Assembly: GCA_947628465.1 (NCBI GenBank)
Contig: CANQZZ010000006.1
Coordinates: 1-30,275, forward strand
Reading direction: 5' to 3'
DNA: 30,275 bases
From: an uncultured Clostridia bacterium
GTDB lineage: Bacteria; Bacillota_A; Clostridia; TANB77; CAG-508
Part shown: positions 1 through 8,719 of the stretch, piece after piece
How the letters are laid out: each line of letters begins with the position of its first letter
Position numbering within the stretch: position 1 is the first letter of the stretch
Position numbers and translations under genes: made by a program
Notes under the pieces: generated by a model
Told to the model about the DNA's origin: nothing
Databases searched by the model: none
What the model saw: only the letters and a program-made list of their open reading frames with translations

Positions 1-90
1 AATTCACTTGAAATCTTGCTTTTTCTCTTACAACTTGCATTTACTTTACAGAATTGCTTTTAACTTTTCACTTGACGTTTTTCTTCTTTT
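1..90. repeat. Direct repeat, copy 1 (90 bp, identical to 532-621)
   Basis: Positions 1-90 are identical base for base to 532-621, an offset of 531. The copy may extend to the left of the window. It ends exactly where the right arm of the 52-116 inverted repeat begins, so copy 1 has a complete hairpin and copy 2 has only the left arm and loop. Confidence 0.95.
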
Positions 91-116
91 CGTCAAGTGA
101 AAAAGTAAAAGCAATT
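52..116. repeat. Long inverted repeat, 26-bp arms
   Basis: The left arm is 52-77 (starts AATTGCTTTT, ends CTTGACG) and the right arm is 91-116 (starts CGTCAAGTG, ends GCAATT). They match at 24 of 26 positions around a 13-nt pyrimidine loop. A further short inverted match, AACTTGCATTTA at 32-43 against TAAATGCAAGTT at 167-178, surrounds it. This suggests a foldback element of about 180 bp. No transposase is present. Confidence 0.85.
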
Positions 117-286
117 ATGAGAATAGTAAATATAATTTAGTCTTACACAAGTCCTTAATGTATAACTAAATGCAAGTTAGTTCCTTTATATTCCATTTAC
201 AATATTCTTATGTTATAATAGATTACAGCATTTTTTAGAATTTTATAATCATGAATACTTATAATCCGGCTTAATTACTGAAAAAT

Positions 287-358
287 ATGATTTTTTATTT
301 TTGTAAAGGCTAGGCGTATGCCTATGCATTTTAGCCTTTATAAAAATAAAATAATCAT
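287..358. repeat. Long inverted repeat / hairpin
   Basis: The left arm 287-312 (starts ATGATT, ends AAAGGCTA) pairs with the right arm 332-358 (starts TAGCCTTTA, ends AATCAT). There is one bulge and one mismatch. A small inner GGC/GCC stem lies around GTAT. The U/A-rich flanks would also allow it to act as a bidirectional terminator, but no gene lies immediately beside it. Confidence 0.75.
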
Positions 359-531
359 GTTATAATTTATCCTAGGATTATGGTTTTAGTTATATTTATT
401 ATAAGTAAAGTGGCATTTAGTTTTTCATATTAAAATTGAAATGCAATTTTGCTTTATTAATTGTATGAATTTTTTGTAATATACATTAAATTTACACAAA
501 TATAGTAGAAAATTTGCAAATTTTATTAATT

Positions 532-621
532 AATTCACTTGAAATCTTGCTTTTTCTCTTACAACTTGCATTTACTTTACAGAATTGCTTTTAACTTTTC
601 ACTTGACGTTTTTCTTCTTTT
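532..621. repeat. Direct repeat, copy 2 (90 bp)
   Basis: Identical to 1-90. The identity stops at 621/622, exactly at the centre of what is a complete palindrome in copy 1. This copy therefore lacks the right arm (CGTCAAGTG) of the hairpin. Confidence 0.95.
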
Positions 622-695
622 ACAATAACAGAATAAGTCATTTTAAAAAATCTAATTTTAGTCCGTCCAAAAAGCGAAAAAAATTATGATTTCTT

Positions 696-778
696 AATTC
701 TCATATTAAAAATATGGCATGCTTTTTATATTTCACATACCATATTTACTATTTCTATAAAATTTTAATATGAGAATT
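696..778. repeat. Inverted repeat, 16-bp perfect arms
   Basis: AATTCTCATATTAAAA at 696-711 is perfectly complementary to TTTTAATATGAGAATT at 763-778. An inner AAATATGG / CCATATTT pair extends the structure. The arms are 51 nt apart. Function unknown; it could be the remnant of a small foldback element. Confidence 0.8.
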
Positions 779-859
779 TGGGTTAATTTTTGCTTGACAA
801 TTTATATTTTTTGTTACAAAATTTTTATTTACATTGTAATAGCTTTTAACAAATGCTAA

Positions 860-895
860 AATAGCGCCCCAAATAGTTAACATGGAAGCGCTATT
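860..895 (-). terminator. Rho-independent terminator of the cvpA-like gene
   Basis: AATAGCGC (860-867) pairs with GCGCTATT (888-895) directly after the stop of the minus-strand gene ending at 901. On the minus strand the stem is followed by TTTAGC. Confidence 0.6.
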
Positions 896-900
896 ATATA

Positions 901-1524
901 TTATAAAATTATTTTTAATATAATATTGTTGTTATATAAAGTCTTAGTAATGTATGATTTATCAATGTTTTCAGATACTGATTTGTTTAATAATGGTGCT
1001 ACTAAATATACAACTGCAAGGATAGTATATACTATAATTACTCCTTTTATAATTCCATATGCTATTCCTCCAGTTTTATTTACTTGTTTTAAAATTGGTA
1101 ACTTAGTAATTAAATCTGTAAGTGCTGTTACAAATTTTAATGCTATTTTTACAGCTATAAATATAACTAGCAATGTTACTGTTTCTATTAATTTTATCGT
1201 AAATGCATCTGCTATTTCTTCTATTGTAGTTTTTGTAGCATTATCTATAATACTAAGTGGTGTGCTTTGCTCTAGGCTAATTTCTTCGTCTTGTTCTATT
1301 CCATCTGGCTTTATTTTTTCTATCATAGTATTTTTTATACTATCATCTATTGAAGTTTTATTGATAATTAGCATGCTTACTGGTTTATATAATACAAATG
1401 CTACTATTATTGCTATGAAGAACGATAATATTTTTATTGCTGATTTTACCAATCCTTGTTTATATCCAATAAAAGTACATAAAGCAATTATTGCAATTAC
1501 TATTACATCAAATATAATTGACAT
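901..1524 (-). CDS. CvpA-family integral membrane protein
   Basis: A 207-residue membrane protein. The N-terminus (two hydrophobic segments separated by the GYKQGLVKS motif near residue 21) is typical of the CvpA / colicin V production family. A hydrophilic insert at about residues 55-105 is followed by two or three further hydrophobic segments, with GIAYGIIKG in the second half. In other bacteria CvpA homologues are linked to colicin V secretion and envelope homeostasis, but the biochemical role is unsettled. The start is fixed by GGAGGG nine bases upstream of ATG. The stop of the upstream gene is 28 bp away, so the two are probably cotranscribed. A hairpin after the stop ends the unit. Family assignment is fairly secure; function is not. 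Confidence 0.75.
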   Translation of the reverse strand: MSIIFDVIVIAIIALCTFIGYKQGLVKSAIKILSFFIAIIVAFVLYKPVSMLIINKTSIDDSIKNTMIEKIKPDGIEQDEEISLEQSTPLSIIDNATKTTIEEIADAFTIKLIETVTLLVIFIAVKIALKFVTALTDLITKLPILKQVNKTGGIAYGIIKGVIIVYTILAVVYLVAPLLNKSVSENIDKSYITKTLYNNNIILKIIL

Positions 1525-1552
1525 TTAATTATTCCCTCCTTTTACTTAAATT

Positions 1553-2767
1553 CTATAATGATATAATATATACTTTGTTTTTTGAAATAATTCCTGCTAT
1601 ACCATTACATATAACAATATTCTGTATTTCTTCATTATTATGTGATTCATATTTTTTTACAAGCCATCCATTTGAATCTATGAATAATACACTCGTTCCT
1701 AAATTTACTGCAGTCATGTTTCCTTGTGTATATACCTTTTTTGGTGTTTTTTCAATTTTATAACTATTTACATCATTTATGTTATTACTATTTATTATTT
1801 GCATCTCTATGTACGAATTCATAATTCCATCAGATTTTTTTTCAAATTTAAGTATTTTGGATGAAAGATTAATATCTGCAAATAATATTTTCCCTTCAGT
1901 TAAATTCACGAGCTCAGTACTTTCTTCTTGTTTTAGCACATCAATATGTTCATCATACATGCATATTAAATCATTTTTGTTGTTATATTTTACATTAATA
2001 ATTAAATCATTGGCTTTAGCAGTATATTTATTTTTTATAGAATCGGCTTCATTGTTTTTTGCATCTTCTATTGAAATTATTTCTATATTTGATTGTACAA
2101 CTATACCTGAAAAATTGGCTTCTGCAATTGCTAAATATTTATTATCATTTGAAATGTCTGTGTCTATAACATTTGTTGTAGATAAATATTTTTTAAATAG
2201 TTCATCGCCTTTTGCATCTATAGTTTCAATTACTGCCTTGTAGCTTGTTCCAGAAATTGTTACTGAAACATATCCATTTTTATTAACATTTATGTCTGAT
2301 ATATTTCCCTCTATATCTTTTTGCCATACTATATTCTTGTTAGAGATTAAATATATTTTTTGTCCATTTTTTTCTGCAATGCATAAATAATCTCCGTTTG
2401 TCACAAAAATAGGATTTGAAATTTCTATATCTAAGCTGTGCTCTTCTGTTCCTGATTTATTATATAGCTTTAAAACATTTTGTTCTAATAGAACTAGATA
2501 TTTGCTATATGCAAACACATTAACATTTTTTGAAGTATCTAATTCTACACTTGGCAATTTTTCCTCGTTCGTTACTTTTCTAAATATATATACATCAAAG
2601 AAATTTCTTACTTTATCATCTTTTTCATATAGAACAAAAATAGAAGTAATCATTGCTATGATAATAAAAACAATTATTAATTTTAAGATTTTCCATTTTT
2701 TCCTGCTTTTTTCAGGTTTGCTATTATTTGCTTTTTTTAAAGGTATATTAAACATATAATTTTTCAT
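1553..2767 (-). CDS. DUF5711-like membrane-anchored beta-propeller-type protein
   Basis: 404 residues. A short basic cytoplasmic N-terminus (about residues 1-25) precedes one transmembrane segment (about 26-46). The rest is a long extracytoplasmic region of repeated beta-type stretches (for example KYLVLLEQNVLKLYN, GDYLCIAEKNGQKIYLI, GYVSVTISG, NKYLAIAEANFSG), the look of a WD/PQQ-like propeller. This architecture next to a CvpA gene resembles the DUF5711 family of Clostridia, which I name from the pattern only. There is no enzymatic motif. A scaffold or sensor role at the membrane is inference. The start has an AGGTG-type ribosome binding site. It is followed closely by the CvpA gene. Confidence 0.6.
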   Translation of the reverse strand: MKNYMFNIPLKKANNSKPEKSRKKWKILKLIIVFIIIAMITSIFVLYEKDDKVRNFFDVYIFRKVTNEEKLPSVELDTSKNVNVFAYSKYLVLLEQNVLKLYNKSGTEEHSLDIEISNPIFVTNGDYLCIAEKNGQKIYLISNKNIVWQKDIEGNISDINVNKNGYVSVTISGTSYKAVIETIDAKGDELFKKYLSTTNVIDTDISNDNKYLAIAEANFSGIVVQSNIEIISIEDAKNNEADSIKNKYTAKANDLIINVKYNNKNDLICMYDEHIDVLKQEESTELVNLTEGKILFADINLSSKILKFEKKSDGIMNSYIEMQIINSNNINDVNSYKIEKTPKKVYTQGNMTAVNLGTSVLFIDSNGWLVKKYESHNNEEIQNIVICNGIAGIISKNKVYIISL

Positions 2768-2867
2768 AAATTTACACCTTTTCTATATGTTTGATTTTAT
2801 ATTTTATTTATATCAAAATCGCATATTTTTTTCAAGGTGTTTGTGTCATAATTATGAGATTTATTTT

Positions 2868-3884
2868 CTATATAATAAAAACTAATTGTATTATTCCTAG
2901 GTATCCAAAAATGGGATATAAAAGATTTATCAAGTTAGAAAAACTTATTTGTCCTATTATTATTGCTATAAAGCATATAACTATACTACACAAAATATAT
3001 GTTTTTCTTGATTTTGTTACATTACTTAAAAATCCATAAGAAGTGCAAATTGCTGTTGTAAATATTGCCATTAATATTACTATTCCATATATGTATTTAA
3101 CGACCCTGCCTAAGGTATTTGCTATATATATTATTGGAATTTCAACTGTTTTTATTTCATTCATAAATGTATTCATAAGAAGGAATATAATTAATGATAG
3201 TGTTATCATTATAACTGTTACTAAGAGAGTAACTAGCAATGATTCTTTTTTTGTTCTAATATTTTTTCCTAATGTTATTAATATTGGTATTAATGTGATA
3301 CTGTTATAACTTGCATAAAGAATACTACTTAAAAGCCAATATATAGAATTTTGAGTATTTGCTTCTTGTATTATTCCTGAATATTTAATTTTATTTATTC
3401 CAAGGAAAACAATTAAGATAGTGATAATAGGTATTAAATATGTGTTTATTTTTATTACACCGCTACTGTTTTTCGATATAGTAATAAATGTAAGAACCGA
3501 AATTAGTATTGCCCCATACCATTTTGAAATATTTAATTCTTGCATAAAGTATGTTGCAAAACCTGCGACCATTATATTAAATGATATTAATAAAAATATG
3601 TTTATTATATTATTTATTGTTAGGCTTAATATCTTATTTTCCTTAAATCTTACTGGCATTATATTGTCTACAAATTCTTGATAATTGCTTATATTATTTT
3701 TTAATACTATATTAAATGTTTTGTATATTATATACGCAATTAAAAATGTTGATATGAAAATTCCTACAAGTCCCATTATTCCGTATTTATTAAAAAAGCT
3801 ATATATCTCCTGACCTGAGGCAAAGCCTGCACCTATTATTGTACCTATAATTACAAAAGAAGTTCTATAAATATTTTTTGACAT
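2868..3884 (-). CDS. YkvI-like polytopic membrane protein (putative transporter)
   Basis: 338 residues with about ten hydrophobic segments. The N-terminus carries IIGTIIGAGFASGQEIYSFF. This broken-helix glycine motif is typical of LeuT-fold amino-acid transporters and specifically of the YkvI membrane protein family in Firmicutes. The substrate is unknown. The annotated start is the ATG at 3884, eight bases after GGAAGG. A GTG one codon upstream is also possible. It reads away from the GDT1 gene at 3973, so the 88-bp gap holds divergent promoters. The downstream DUF5711-like gene is 100 bp away on the same strand. Confidence 0.7.
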   Translation of the reverse strand: MSKNIYRTSFVIIGTIIGAGFASGQEIYSFFNKYGIMGLVGIFISTFLIAYIIYKTFNIVLKNNISNYQEFVDNIMPVRFKENKILSLTINNIINIFLLISFNIMVAGFATYFMQELNISKWYGAILISVLTFITISKNSSGVIKINTYLIPIITILIVFLGINKIKYSGIIQEANTQNSIYWLLSSILYASYNSITLIPILITLGKNIRTKKESLLVTLLVTVIMITLSLIIFLLMNTFMNEIKTVEIPIIYIANTLGRVVKYIYGIVILMAIFTTAICTSYGFLSNVTKSRKTYILCSIVICFIAIIIGQISFSNLINLLYPIFGYLGIIQLVFII

Positions 3885-3972
3885 CACTTTTTCCTTCCTA
3901 ATAATATATACTTATGTTGGTTTTTAAGGAATATTAATAACATTTTAGAATATATTTTTTTAGGTGGTAATG

Positions 3973-4572
3973 ATGTCATTTATTTATCCTTTTATAATTG
4001 CATTTCTTTTGATATTTGTATCTGAATTAGGTGATAAAACACAGCTTTTAGTTTTATCTTTTTCAACAAAATTAAAAGCTAGAACAATCCTTATAGGTGT
4101 TGCTCTAGGCTCTTTATTTAGTCATGGGCTTGCAATAATGTTTGGAAGTTTTTTAGGGAATATTGATAATTCACACTTTCAATTTGTTTTAAAAATAATA
4201 ACATATTTATCGTTTATTGTTTTTGGAATTATTACTCTTATTAAGTCTGATGATAAAGAAGAAGAAAGTAAAGATAATAAAAAGAATTTAAAAACAAATT
4301 TAGGATATATATTTTTCATCGCTCTTACTATTTGTATAGGGGAATTAGGTGATAAAACATTTCTTGCAGCAATTGGCTTAGGTATTGAGTATTTTTCATA
4401 CAAAATTTCTCTTATATGTGGTGCAATTACTGGTATGGTTATTAGTGATTTAATTGCGATTTTATTTGGAAAAGCACTTTCACATAAGATACCTACAAGT
4501 GTTATGCAAAAATTTTCTGGTATTTTATTTTTAATTTTTGGATTTTTAGGTATGCTAAATTTTATTTTATAA
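3973..4572 (+). CDS. GDT1/TMEM165 (UPF0016) family cation transporter
   Basis: About 199 residues in two homologous halves of three transmembrane segments. Each half begins with the family signature E-x-G-D-K-T: SELGDKTQLLVLSFSTK near the N-terminus and GELGDKTFLAAIGLG in the second half. The family exchanges Mn2+/Ca2+ for protons; bacterial members are implicated in manganese export. A charged linker (DDKEEESKDNKK) separates the halves. AGGTGG at 3962-3967 precedes two adjacent ATGs; I chose the second, giving MSFIYPF. Single-gene unit with a strong terminator right after it. Confidence 0.85.
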   Translation: MSFIYPFIIAFLLIFVSELGDKTQLLVLSFSTKLKARTILIGVALGSLFSHGLAIMFGSFLGNIDNSHFQFVLKIITYLSFIVFGIITLIKSDDKEEESKDNKKNLKTNLGYIFFIALTICIGELGDKTFLAAIGLGIEYFSYKISLICGAITGMVISDLIAILFGKALSHKIPTSVMQKFSGILFLIFGFLGMLNFIL

Positions 4573-4581
4573 TTATATGTT

Positions 4582-4616
4582 AAAGAGGGTGTTCCTTTTT
4601 AAAGGACACCCTCTTT
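4582..4616. terminator. Bidirectional terminator
   Basis: AAAGAGGGTGT (4582-4592) pairs with ACACCCTCTTT (4606-4616), with an inner CCTTT/AAAGG extension. It sits between the convergent genes ending at 4572 (plus) and 4625 (minus). The A/T tracts at the stem base serve both directions. Confidence 0.85.
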
Positions 4617-4624
4617 ACTATTGT

Positions 4625-6904
4625 TTATTTTTTAATCGTAATGTTTTTTACACTGCTCCAGCTTGAATAGTAATTTACTTTAGATACTGTTTTATAAGAA
4701 CGAATTCTTACATAATATTTTTTGTTCTTTGTTAGATTCTTTATTGCACTGGATGTTGTGCTATTCTTTTTAACAGTTACAGTTTTTACACCTTTTTTGA
4801 AATTTTTATCTGTAGAATATTGAATTTGATATCCTGTTACTGCTGTAGTCTTAGCCCATTTTACTGTCATTGTTTTTTTTGAAGTATTACTTAATTTAGA
4901 AATTTTAACTGCTGGTGGATTTACTGTAATTGTAATTTTCTTTGTTACTTTGTTATATGCTGATGTTGCATTTGCTGTAATTGTGATTGTTGCTTTTCCT
5001 ATAAATCCTTTTGCAATTGTTACTTTTCCTGAGCTATTTACTTTTACTGATTTATTGTTACTGCTATATGTTAATTTTGCATTTCCAGCTTGTTTTGCAC
5101 CAATTGAGAAAGTTTGTGCCTTGCTAGAATATTTTTTTGTAAAGTTTGATGCTGTAATTTTATTATTAACTTTATTGATTGTAACTGTAATAGTTTTTGT
5201 TGCTTTTTTATATTTTACTGTATCGTTTGCTGTAATTGTAATTGTTGCTTTTCCTACATATCCAGCTTTAACAGTTACTACTCCTGATGCGTTTACAGTA
5301 ATTGATTTATTATTACTACTATATGTTAATTTTGCATCACCTAATTGTTTTGCACCAATTTTTATTGTTTGTGCTTTTTTAGAATAACTTGCTATTTTAT
5401 TTGATGCTGTTATTGAGTTTGCTACTTTGACGATTTCTTCTTTCATCTCTATTTTCTTTTGCTGTGCTTTTGGTTCTGTTATAATACCTGATTTTGGTTC
5501 TATTACAGTAGCTTGTTTTGGTGTTGTTTCAACTTTTGGTAGTTGAATAGTTATAGTGTCTCCACATCTTGTACAAGTTTTTGTTTTATATGTTGAGTAA
5601 GTTCTTTCTGTATATTTATGTCCTAAAGCAGCTATAGTTTTTGTTTCTGTTCCTATTTCTTCACCACATATTAGACAAATATATTTAGATACTCTGTATC
5701 CTTCTTCAGTACAAGTAGCATCCTTACTGTCTATTACACGTTCTAATATAGTGTGTCCACTATTTGATTTAAATGTGAATTTCGTTTCATTGTCATTCAT
5801 ATCTGTTGCTACTACAGTTTTTAAACAGTCTAAATATCCAGGAACAACAAATGATTTTTTATTGTCTTCGTCTTCTATAAATTTAGTTATAGTCTCTTCA
5901 TTTACCTTTATTTTTGCTATTTTCATATTGTCTTTTACTGTTATTGTTGGTTGTTCACAATATGGTGTGCCATTATCTTTCATTTCTTCTATTTCTGTTC
6001 CATCAGCTAATTTTCCTGATATTTCTGGAGCTTGATTGTCATCTTTATATTTTGCTTTTTCTCTTGCTTTTTCTTGTTCTATTTGTTGTGCTTCCTTGAA
6101 GATTAAAACTTTACCATGGGCTGTTACTTTGCAATCTTCTCCTACAAATAATTTATCAGTACTAATATCTCCAGCTTCTGCTCTCTTTTTAATTCCATCA
6201 TAAGAGTTTACATTTAATTTAGCTCCGTTTTTTAATTCAATATCACCGTTACAAATAACTCCCCAGTAATAAGGATTTGTAACATTAACTCTTACATTGT
6301 CAAGAACAAGTCCTGTGTTTTTAGTTTCTTCTTTGTCGTCTATTTCATCTGTTTCAACAAAAATACCTGGTACTACATAATAAGTTCCATTTTTTTCTTC
6401 TAAATGTGTTTTTATGTTTAAAGATCCGCCACCTTTTATAGTGATACCTTTTACATAGTATCCAGTTAAACCATATCCAGTAATGTCATTTGTTCCATTA
6501 AGTATAATGGTAATATGTGTTTGACGTGGCTTGATATTTCCCTTATCATCTCTTATTATTGCATTATCTCCACCATCGGCAACATCTGATGGAAGAATAA
6601 TTTTCTTAGCAGTTACGTTTTCTAATGTAATTGTATAGTCACTTCCATTTTTCGTTAAAGAATATCTTCCTGGAATTCCAGTTTCTCTATTTAATGTTGA
6701 TTTAACTACTTCTTTACCATCCGAAAAATCTATTACCTCTCCTACTATTTTGTTTTGCTCTTCATACTTTTGTTCTGCTTCTGTATAACTATGTTCTTCA
6801 TTTACTGCAAAAACTACTGGTGACATTACAGAAAAAAGTAAGATTGAAATTATTATTAGTGCTAAAAATGATTTTTTGTTTATACTTATTATATTACTAA
6901 GCAT
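4625..6904 (-). CDS. Large secreted surface protein with Ig-like repeats and a fibronectin type III end
   Basis: 759 residues. A signal peptide covers about residues 1-34 (basic start, hydrophobic core, VVFA/VNEE cleavage region). Residues of roughly 60-285 form a beta-rich region that looks like a right-handed parallel beta-helix (ITIILNGTNDITGYG, ITIKGGGSLNIKT). An Ig-like segment follows (about 290-385). Next is a Cys-rich stretch with CLICGEE and CTRCGD pairs, which could bind metal. Two tandem 85-residue Ig-like repeats start at residues 498 and 583. A fibronectin type III domain closes the protein (VTGYQIQYSTDKNFKKG, YYVRIRSYK). No LPXTG motif or membrane anchor is seen at the C-terminus, so it is probably released or held non-covalently. 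An adhesin or matrix role is inference. Confidence 0.7.
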   Translation of the reverse strand: MLSNIISINKKSFLALIIISILLFSVMSPVVFAVNEEHSYTEAEQKYEEQNKIVGEVIDFSDGKEVVKSTLNRETGIPGRYSLTKNGSDYTITLENVTAKKIILPSDVADGGDNAIIRDDKGNIKPRQTHITIILNGTNDITGYGLTGYYVKGITIKGGGSLNIKTHLEEKNGTYYVVPGIFVETDEIDDKEETKNTGLVLDNVRVNVTNPYYWGVICNGDIELKNGAKLNVNSYDGIKKRAEAGDISTDKLFVGEDCKVTAHGKVLIFKEAQQIEQEKAREKAKYKDDNQAPEISGKLADGTEIEEMKDNGTPYCEQPTITVKDNMKIAKIKVNEETITKFIEDEDNKKSFVVPGYLDCLKTVVATDMNDNETKFTFKSNSGHTILERVIDSKDATCTEEGYRVSKYICLICGEEIGTETKTIAALGHKYTERTYSTYKTKTCTRCGDTITIQLPKVETTPKQATVIEPKSGIITEPKAQQKKIEMKEEIVKVANSITASNKIASYSKKAQTIKIGAKQLGDAKLTYSSNNKSITVNASGVVTVKAGYVGKATITITANDTVKYKKATKTITVTINKVNNKITASNFTKKYSSKAQTFSIGAKQAGNAKLTYSSNNKSVKVNSSGKVTIAKGFIGKATITITANATSAYNKVTKKITITVNPPAVKISKLSNTSKKTMTVKWAKTTAVTGYQIQYSTDKNFKKGVKTVTVKKNSTTSSAIKNLTKNKKYYVRIRSYKTVSKVNYYSSWSSVKNITIKK
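4904..5413 (-). repeat. Two tandem 255-bp coding repeats
   Basis: Residues 498-582 and 583-667 of the surface protein are two copies of an 85-residue unit. Both start with ITASN, share GAKQ, AKLTYSSNNKS, and GKATITITAN, and end in a T-V/K-T-I-T-V strand. At DNA level the units are similar but diverged, so they are an old duplication. Confidence 0.8.
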
Positions 6905-7026
6905 AAAACCACCCCTTTATTTATAACTCTAATTATATATATTATTATTATATACCATTTTATGGATTTTGGTCAACGTTTTTTCGTTTTTTTATGCTAT
7001 TTTTTCAGATTTTGCAATTATTTTTC

Positions 7027-7055
7027 TTGACTATTTAAAAAAAATATGTTATTAT
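7027..7055 (+). promoter_or_regulatory. Promoter of tRNA-Arg(TCT)
   Basis: TTGACT (7027-7032) and TATTAT (7050-7055) are separated by 17 bp and lie 21 bp upstream of the mature tRNA end. This matches a sigma-A-type promoter. Confidence 0.75.
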
Positions 7056-7076
7056 AGTGTTCGTTCTAAAGAACAT

Positions 7077-7153
<77 letters not shown>

Positions 7154-7158
7154 AAAAA

Positions 7159-7185
7159 ACATTATCAGCTTAATTCTGATAATGT
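7159..7185. terminator. Terminator after tRNA-Arg(TCT)
   Basis: ACATTATCAG (7159-7168) pairs with CTGATAATGT (7176-7185), followed by a T run on the plus strand. An A run before the stem makes it usable for the convergent HU gene too. Confidence 0.85.
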
Positions 7186-7199
7186 TTTTTATTTATATT

Positions 7200-7481
7200 T
7201 TACAATTCATTTATATTCTTTTTAAACTCTTTGTCCGGTCTAAAATATATAAATTTTTTTTCTGGTACAATTATTTTTTCTCCTGTTTTTACATTCCTAC
7301 TATTATGAATACCTCTCATTTTTGTTTTAAATCTTCCAAGTCCTTTTACATATACTACTCCATCTCTTATTAAACCTTCTTCTATGGTCTCCACAAAAGC
7401 ATTTAAAAACTCTTTTGAAGCTTTTTTAGAATCTCCTGATATATATGCAATTCTTGATACTATTTCGGCTACTTTTCTCAT
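7200..7481 (-). CDS. HU/IHF-family DNA-binding protein
   Basis: 93 residues, the normal length for HU. An alpha-helical N-terminal half (SKKASKEFLNAFVETIEEGL) is followed by the beta-arm region (VKGLGRFKTKMRG, NVKTGEKIIVP) and the closing FRPDKEFK motif. It would be a small dimeric histone-like protein that bends DNA. GAGGG lies seven to eight bases upstream of ATG. It sits 18 bp after femX on the same strand and may be cotranscribed with it. Confidence 0.85.
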   Translation of the reverse strand: MRKVAEIVSRIAYISGDSKKASKEFLNAFVETIEEGLIRDGVVYVKGLGRFKTKMRGIHNSRNVKTGEKIIVPEKKFIYFRPDKEFKKNINEL

Positions 7482-7499
7482 ATTTCTTCCCTCACTATT

Positions 7500-8526
7500 C
7501 TATTTTTTTAATCTGTTTAATAAATTATAACATTTTTGACTAAAATTAAATACACAATTCATTAATGGATTAAAAACTATATATAATTCATTAACAAATT
7601 CTACAAATTCTGGATTAAATCCTTTTTTAAATCTATATACTCCGATATTGTGGGTCGTTTTCGTCTTTAAAGCCAGATACTCCTCTAAAATCATATATAT
7701 CGCAATTGTTTTCTAATCCCCACTTCATCATTTCAAATTGTAATAAATAATTTGGCATTAGGTTTCTATATTTATTAGAGCTTCCTCCATATAGATACCA
7801 GACTTTATTTCCATATAATATTGGTAATACTGCAGCAATTGGATTTCCTTCATGCTCTGCTATTATTAGTTTTACATGATTTGGCATCATGCAATCATAA
7901 AGATGCTCAAAATATGAAAGTGGTCTTATGAAAAAATTATCCCTTGAGCCAGTTTCTTTCATTATATCATAAAATATTTTTAAATCTTCCTTACTTCCCT
8001 CTCTTATAGTTACACCTTTTTTTATCGCAAGCCTTATATTATATCTTGTTTTTTGATTAAAAGATGCAAGTAATTCGTCTTCTGTTTTACCTGTTAAATT
8101 TAATCTAAATACATATTTAGGTTGAATAACTTGGTCTATATTTTTTATATTTTTCTTTTCTTTATATCCAATTTCTTTTGCAATTTTTCTAAATTCTTCA
8201 TCTGTAATTGATATGTCTGGATCAAGTCTAAATATAAATGCTTTATATTTTTTTGCAATCTCTTTCGCTTTTTTGGTTAATTTTGCAAGCGTTTCTTTAT
8301 CATGCTCATTGCATACAAATCCTCTTGGTGCATACATAATATATCTATTAAAAACTGGTACTTTTCTCAAAAGTATGCTCATTGTACCTTTAATCTCACC
8401 ATCTTCTTCTACTACAATCATTTCATGTTTCCAATCTGTTTTTACTTTTGCCCATTCTGGTGATTGTAAAAAATGTGATTTTTTATTTGTTTCTAAAAAT
8501 TCTTTTAATTTGTTATTTTCTTCCAT
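7500..8526 (-). CDS. FemX-like peptidoglycan bridge aminoacyltransferase (needs +1 frameshift)
   Basis: Zero frame covers residues 1-294 and then meets CGG (7644-7642) and soon a TAG stop. Skipping the C at 7644 restores an uninterrupted 341-residue protein ending ...NLLNRLKK, the usual length for the family. Family features are the N-terminal HFLQSPEWAKVK, the acyltransferase core with FNQKTRYNIRLAIKKG, and the closing FRGVSGFKDENDPQY-GVYRFKKGFNPEFVEF, where the dash marks the shift. It would add the first amino acid of the peptide bridge to lipid II from aminoacyl-tRNA. GVYRFKKGF after the shift is the expected conserved continuation, so the gene is either genuinely decoded by frameshifting or carries a one-base insertion. 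HU follows 18 bp downstream. Confidence 0.85.
7642..7644 (-). other. Candidate +1 frameshift site (TAT CGG A) in femX
   Basis: In-frame CGG at codon 295 after TAT. Dropping the C gives GGA (Gly) and then GTA TAT AGA TTT, that is, G-V-Y-R-F. The site lies near the 3' end, so the zero-frame product would lack the last 46 or so residues. The surroundings are not a homopolymer. Confidence 0.75.
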
Positions 8527-8719
8527 ATTCTCATCCTTTTTGTATTATTAATCATGCACAGTATATCACTAATATTAATTGTTTGCAATAAAATTATTCT
8601 TTATATCTGCAGTTTTCTAATTTATTTGTAATCTTTATTTAATTTTTTATTTATAAATCATAATTCATATTTTTTCATTTTTGGTAAATACTAGTATTAC
8701 TAAATGGAGGTATGAATTT

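Larger units (their letters stand above)
1..859. other. Non-coding, repeat-rich region
   Basis: No open frame here has a convincing ribosome binding site or recognisable protein. The region is very AT-rich and holds a 90-bp direct repeat and three long inverted repeats, which are listed separately. It lies downstream of the minus-strand CvpA gene, whose terminator closes it at 860-895. It could be a degenerate mobile element, the edge of a longer repeat array extending to the left of the window, or a source of structured RNA. The sequence alone does not decide between these. Confidence 0.6.

Noticed and set aside
1..621. CRISPR array or integron attachment array
   Set aside because: Only two 90-bp copies 531 bp apart are present, with no regular spacers, no cas genes and no integrase.
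926..1528. 200-residue plus-strand frame opposite the CvpA gene
   Set aside because: It mirrors the minus-strand membrane protein, which has a good binding site and family motifs; the plus frame has neither.
4950..5387. Plus-strand frame opposite the Ig-like repeats of the surface protein
   Set aside because: It is a low-complexity antisense shadow of the repeats with no start signal.
6905..7076. Riboswitch upstream of the secreted surface protein
   Set aside because: I see only AT-rich DNA, a plausible ribosome binding site and the tRNA promoter; no conserved structure.
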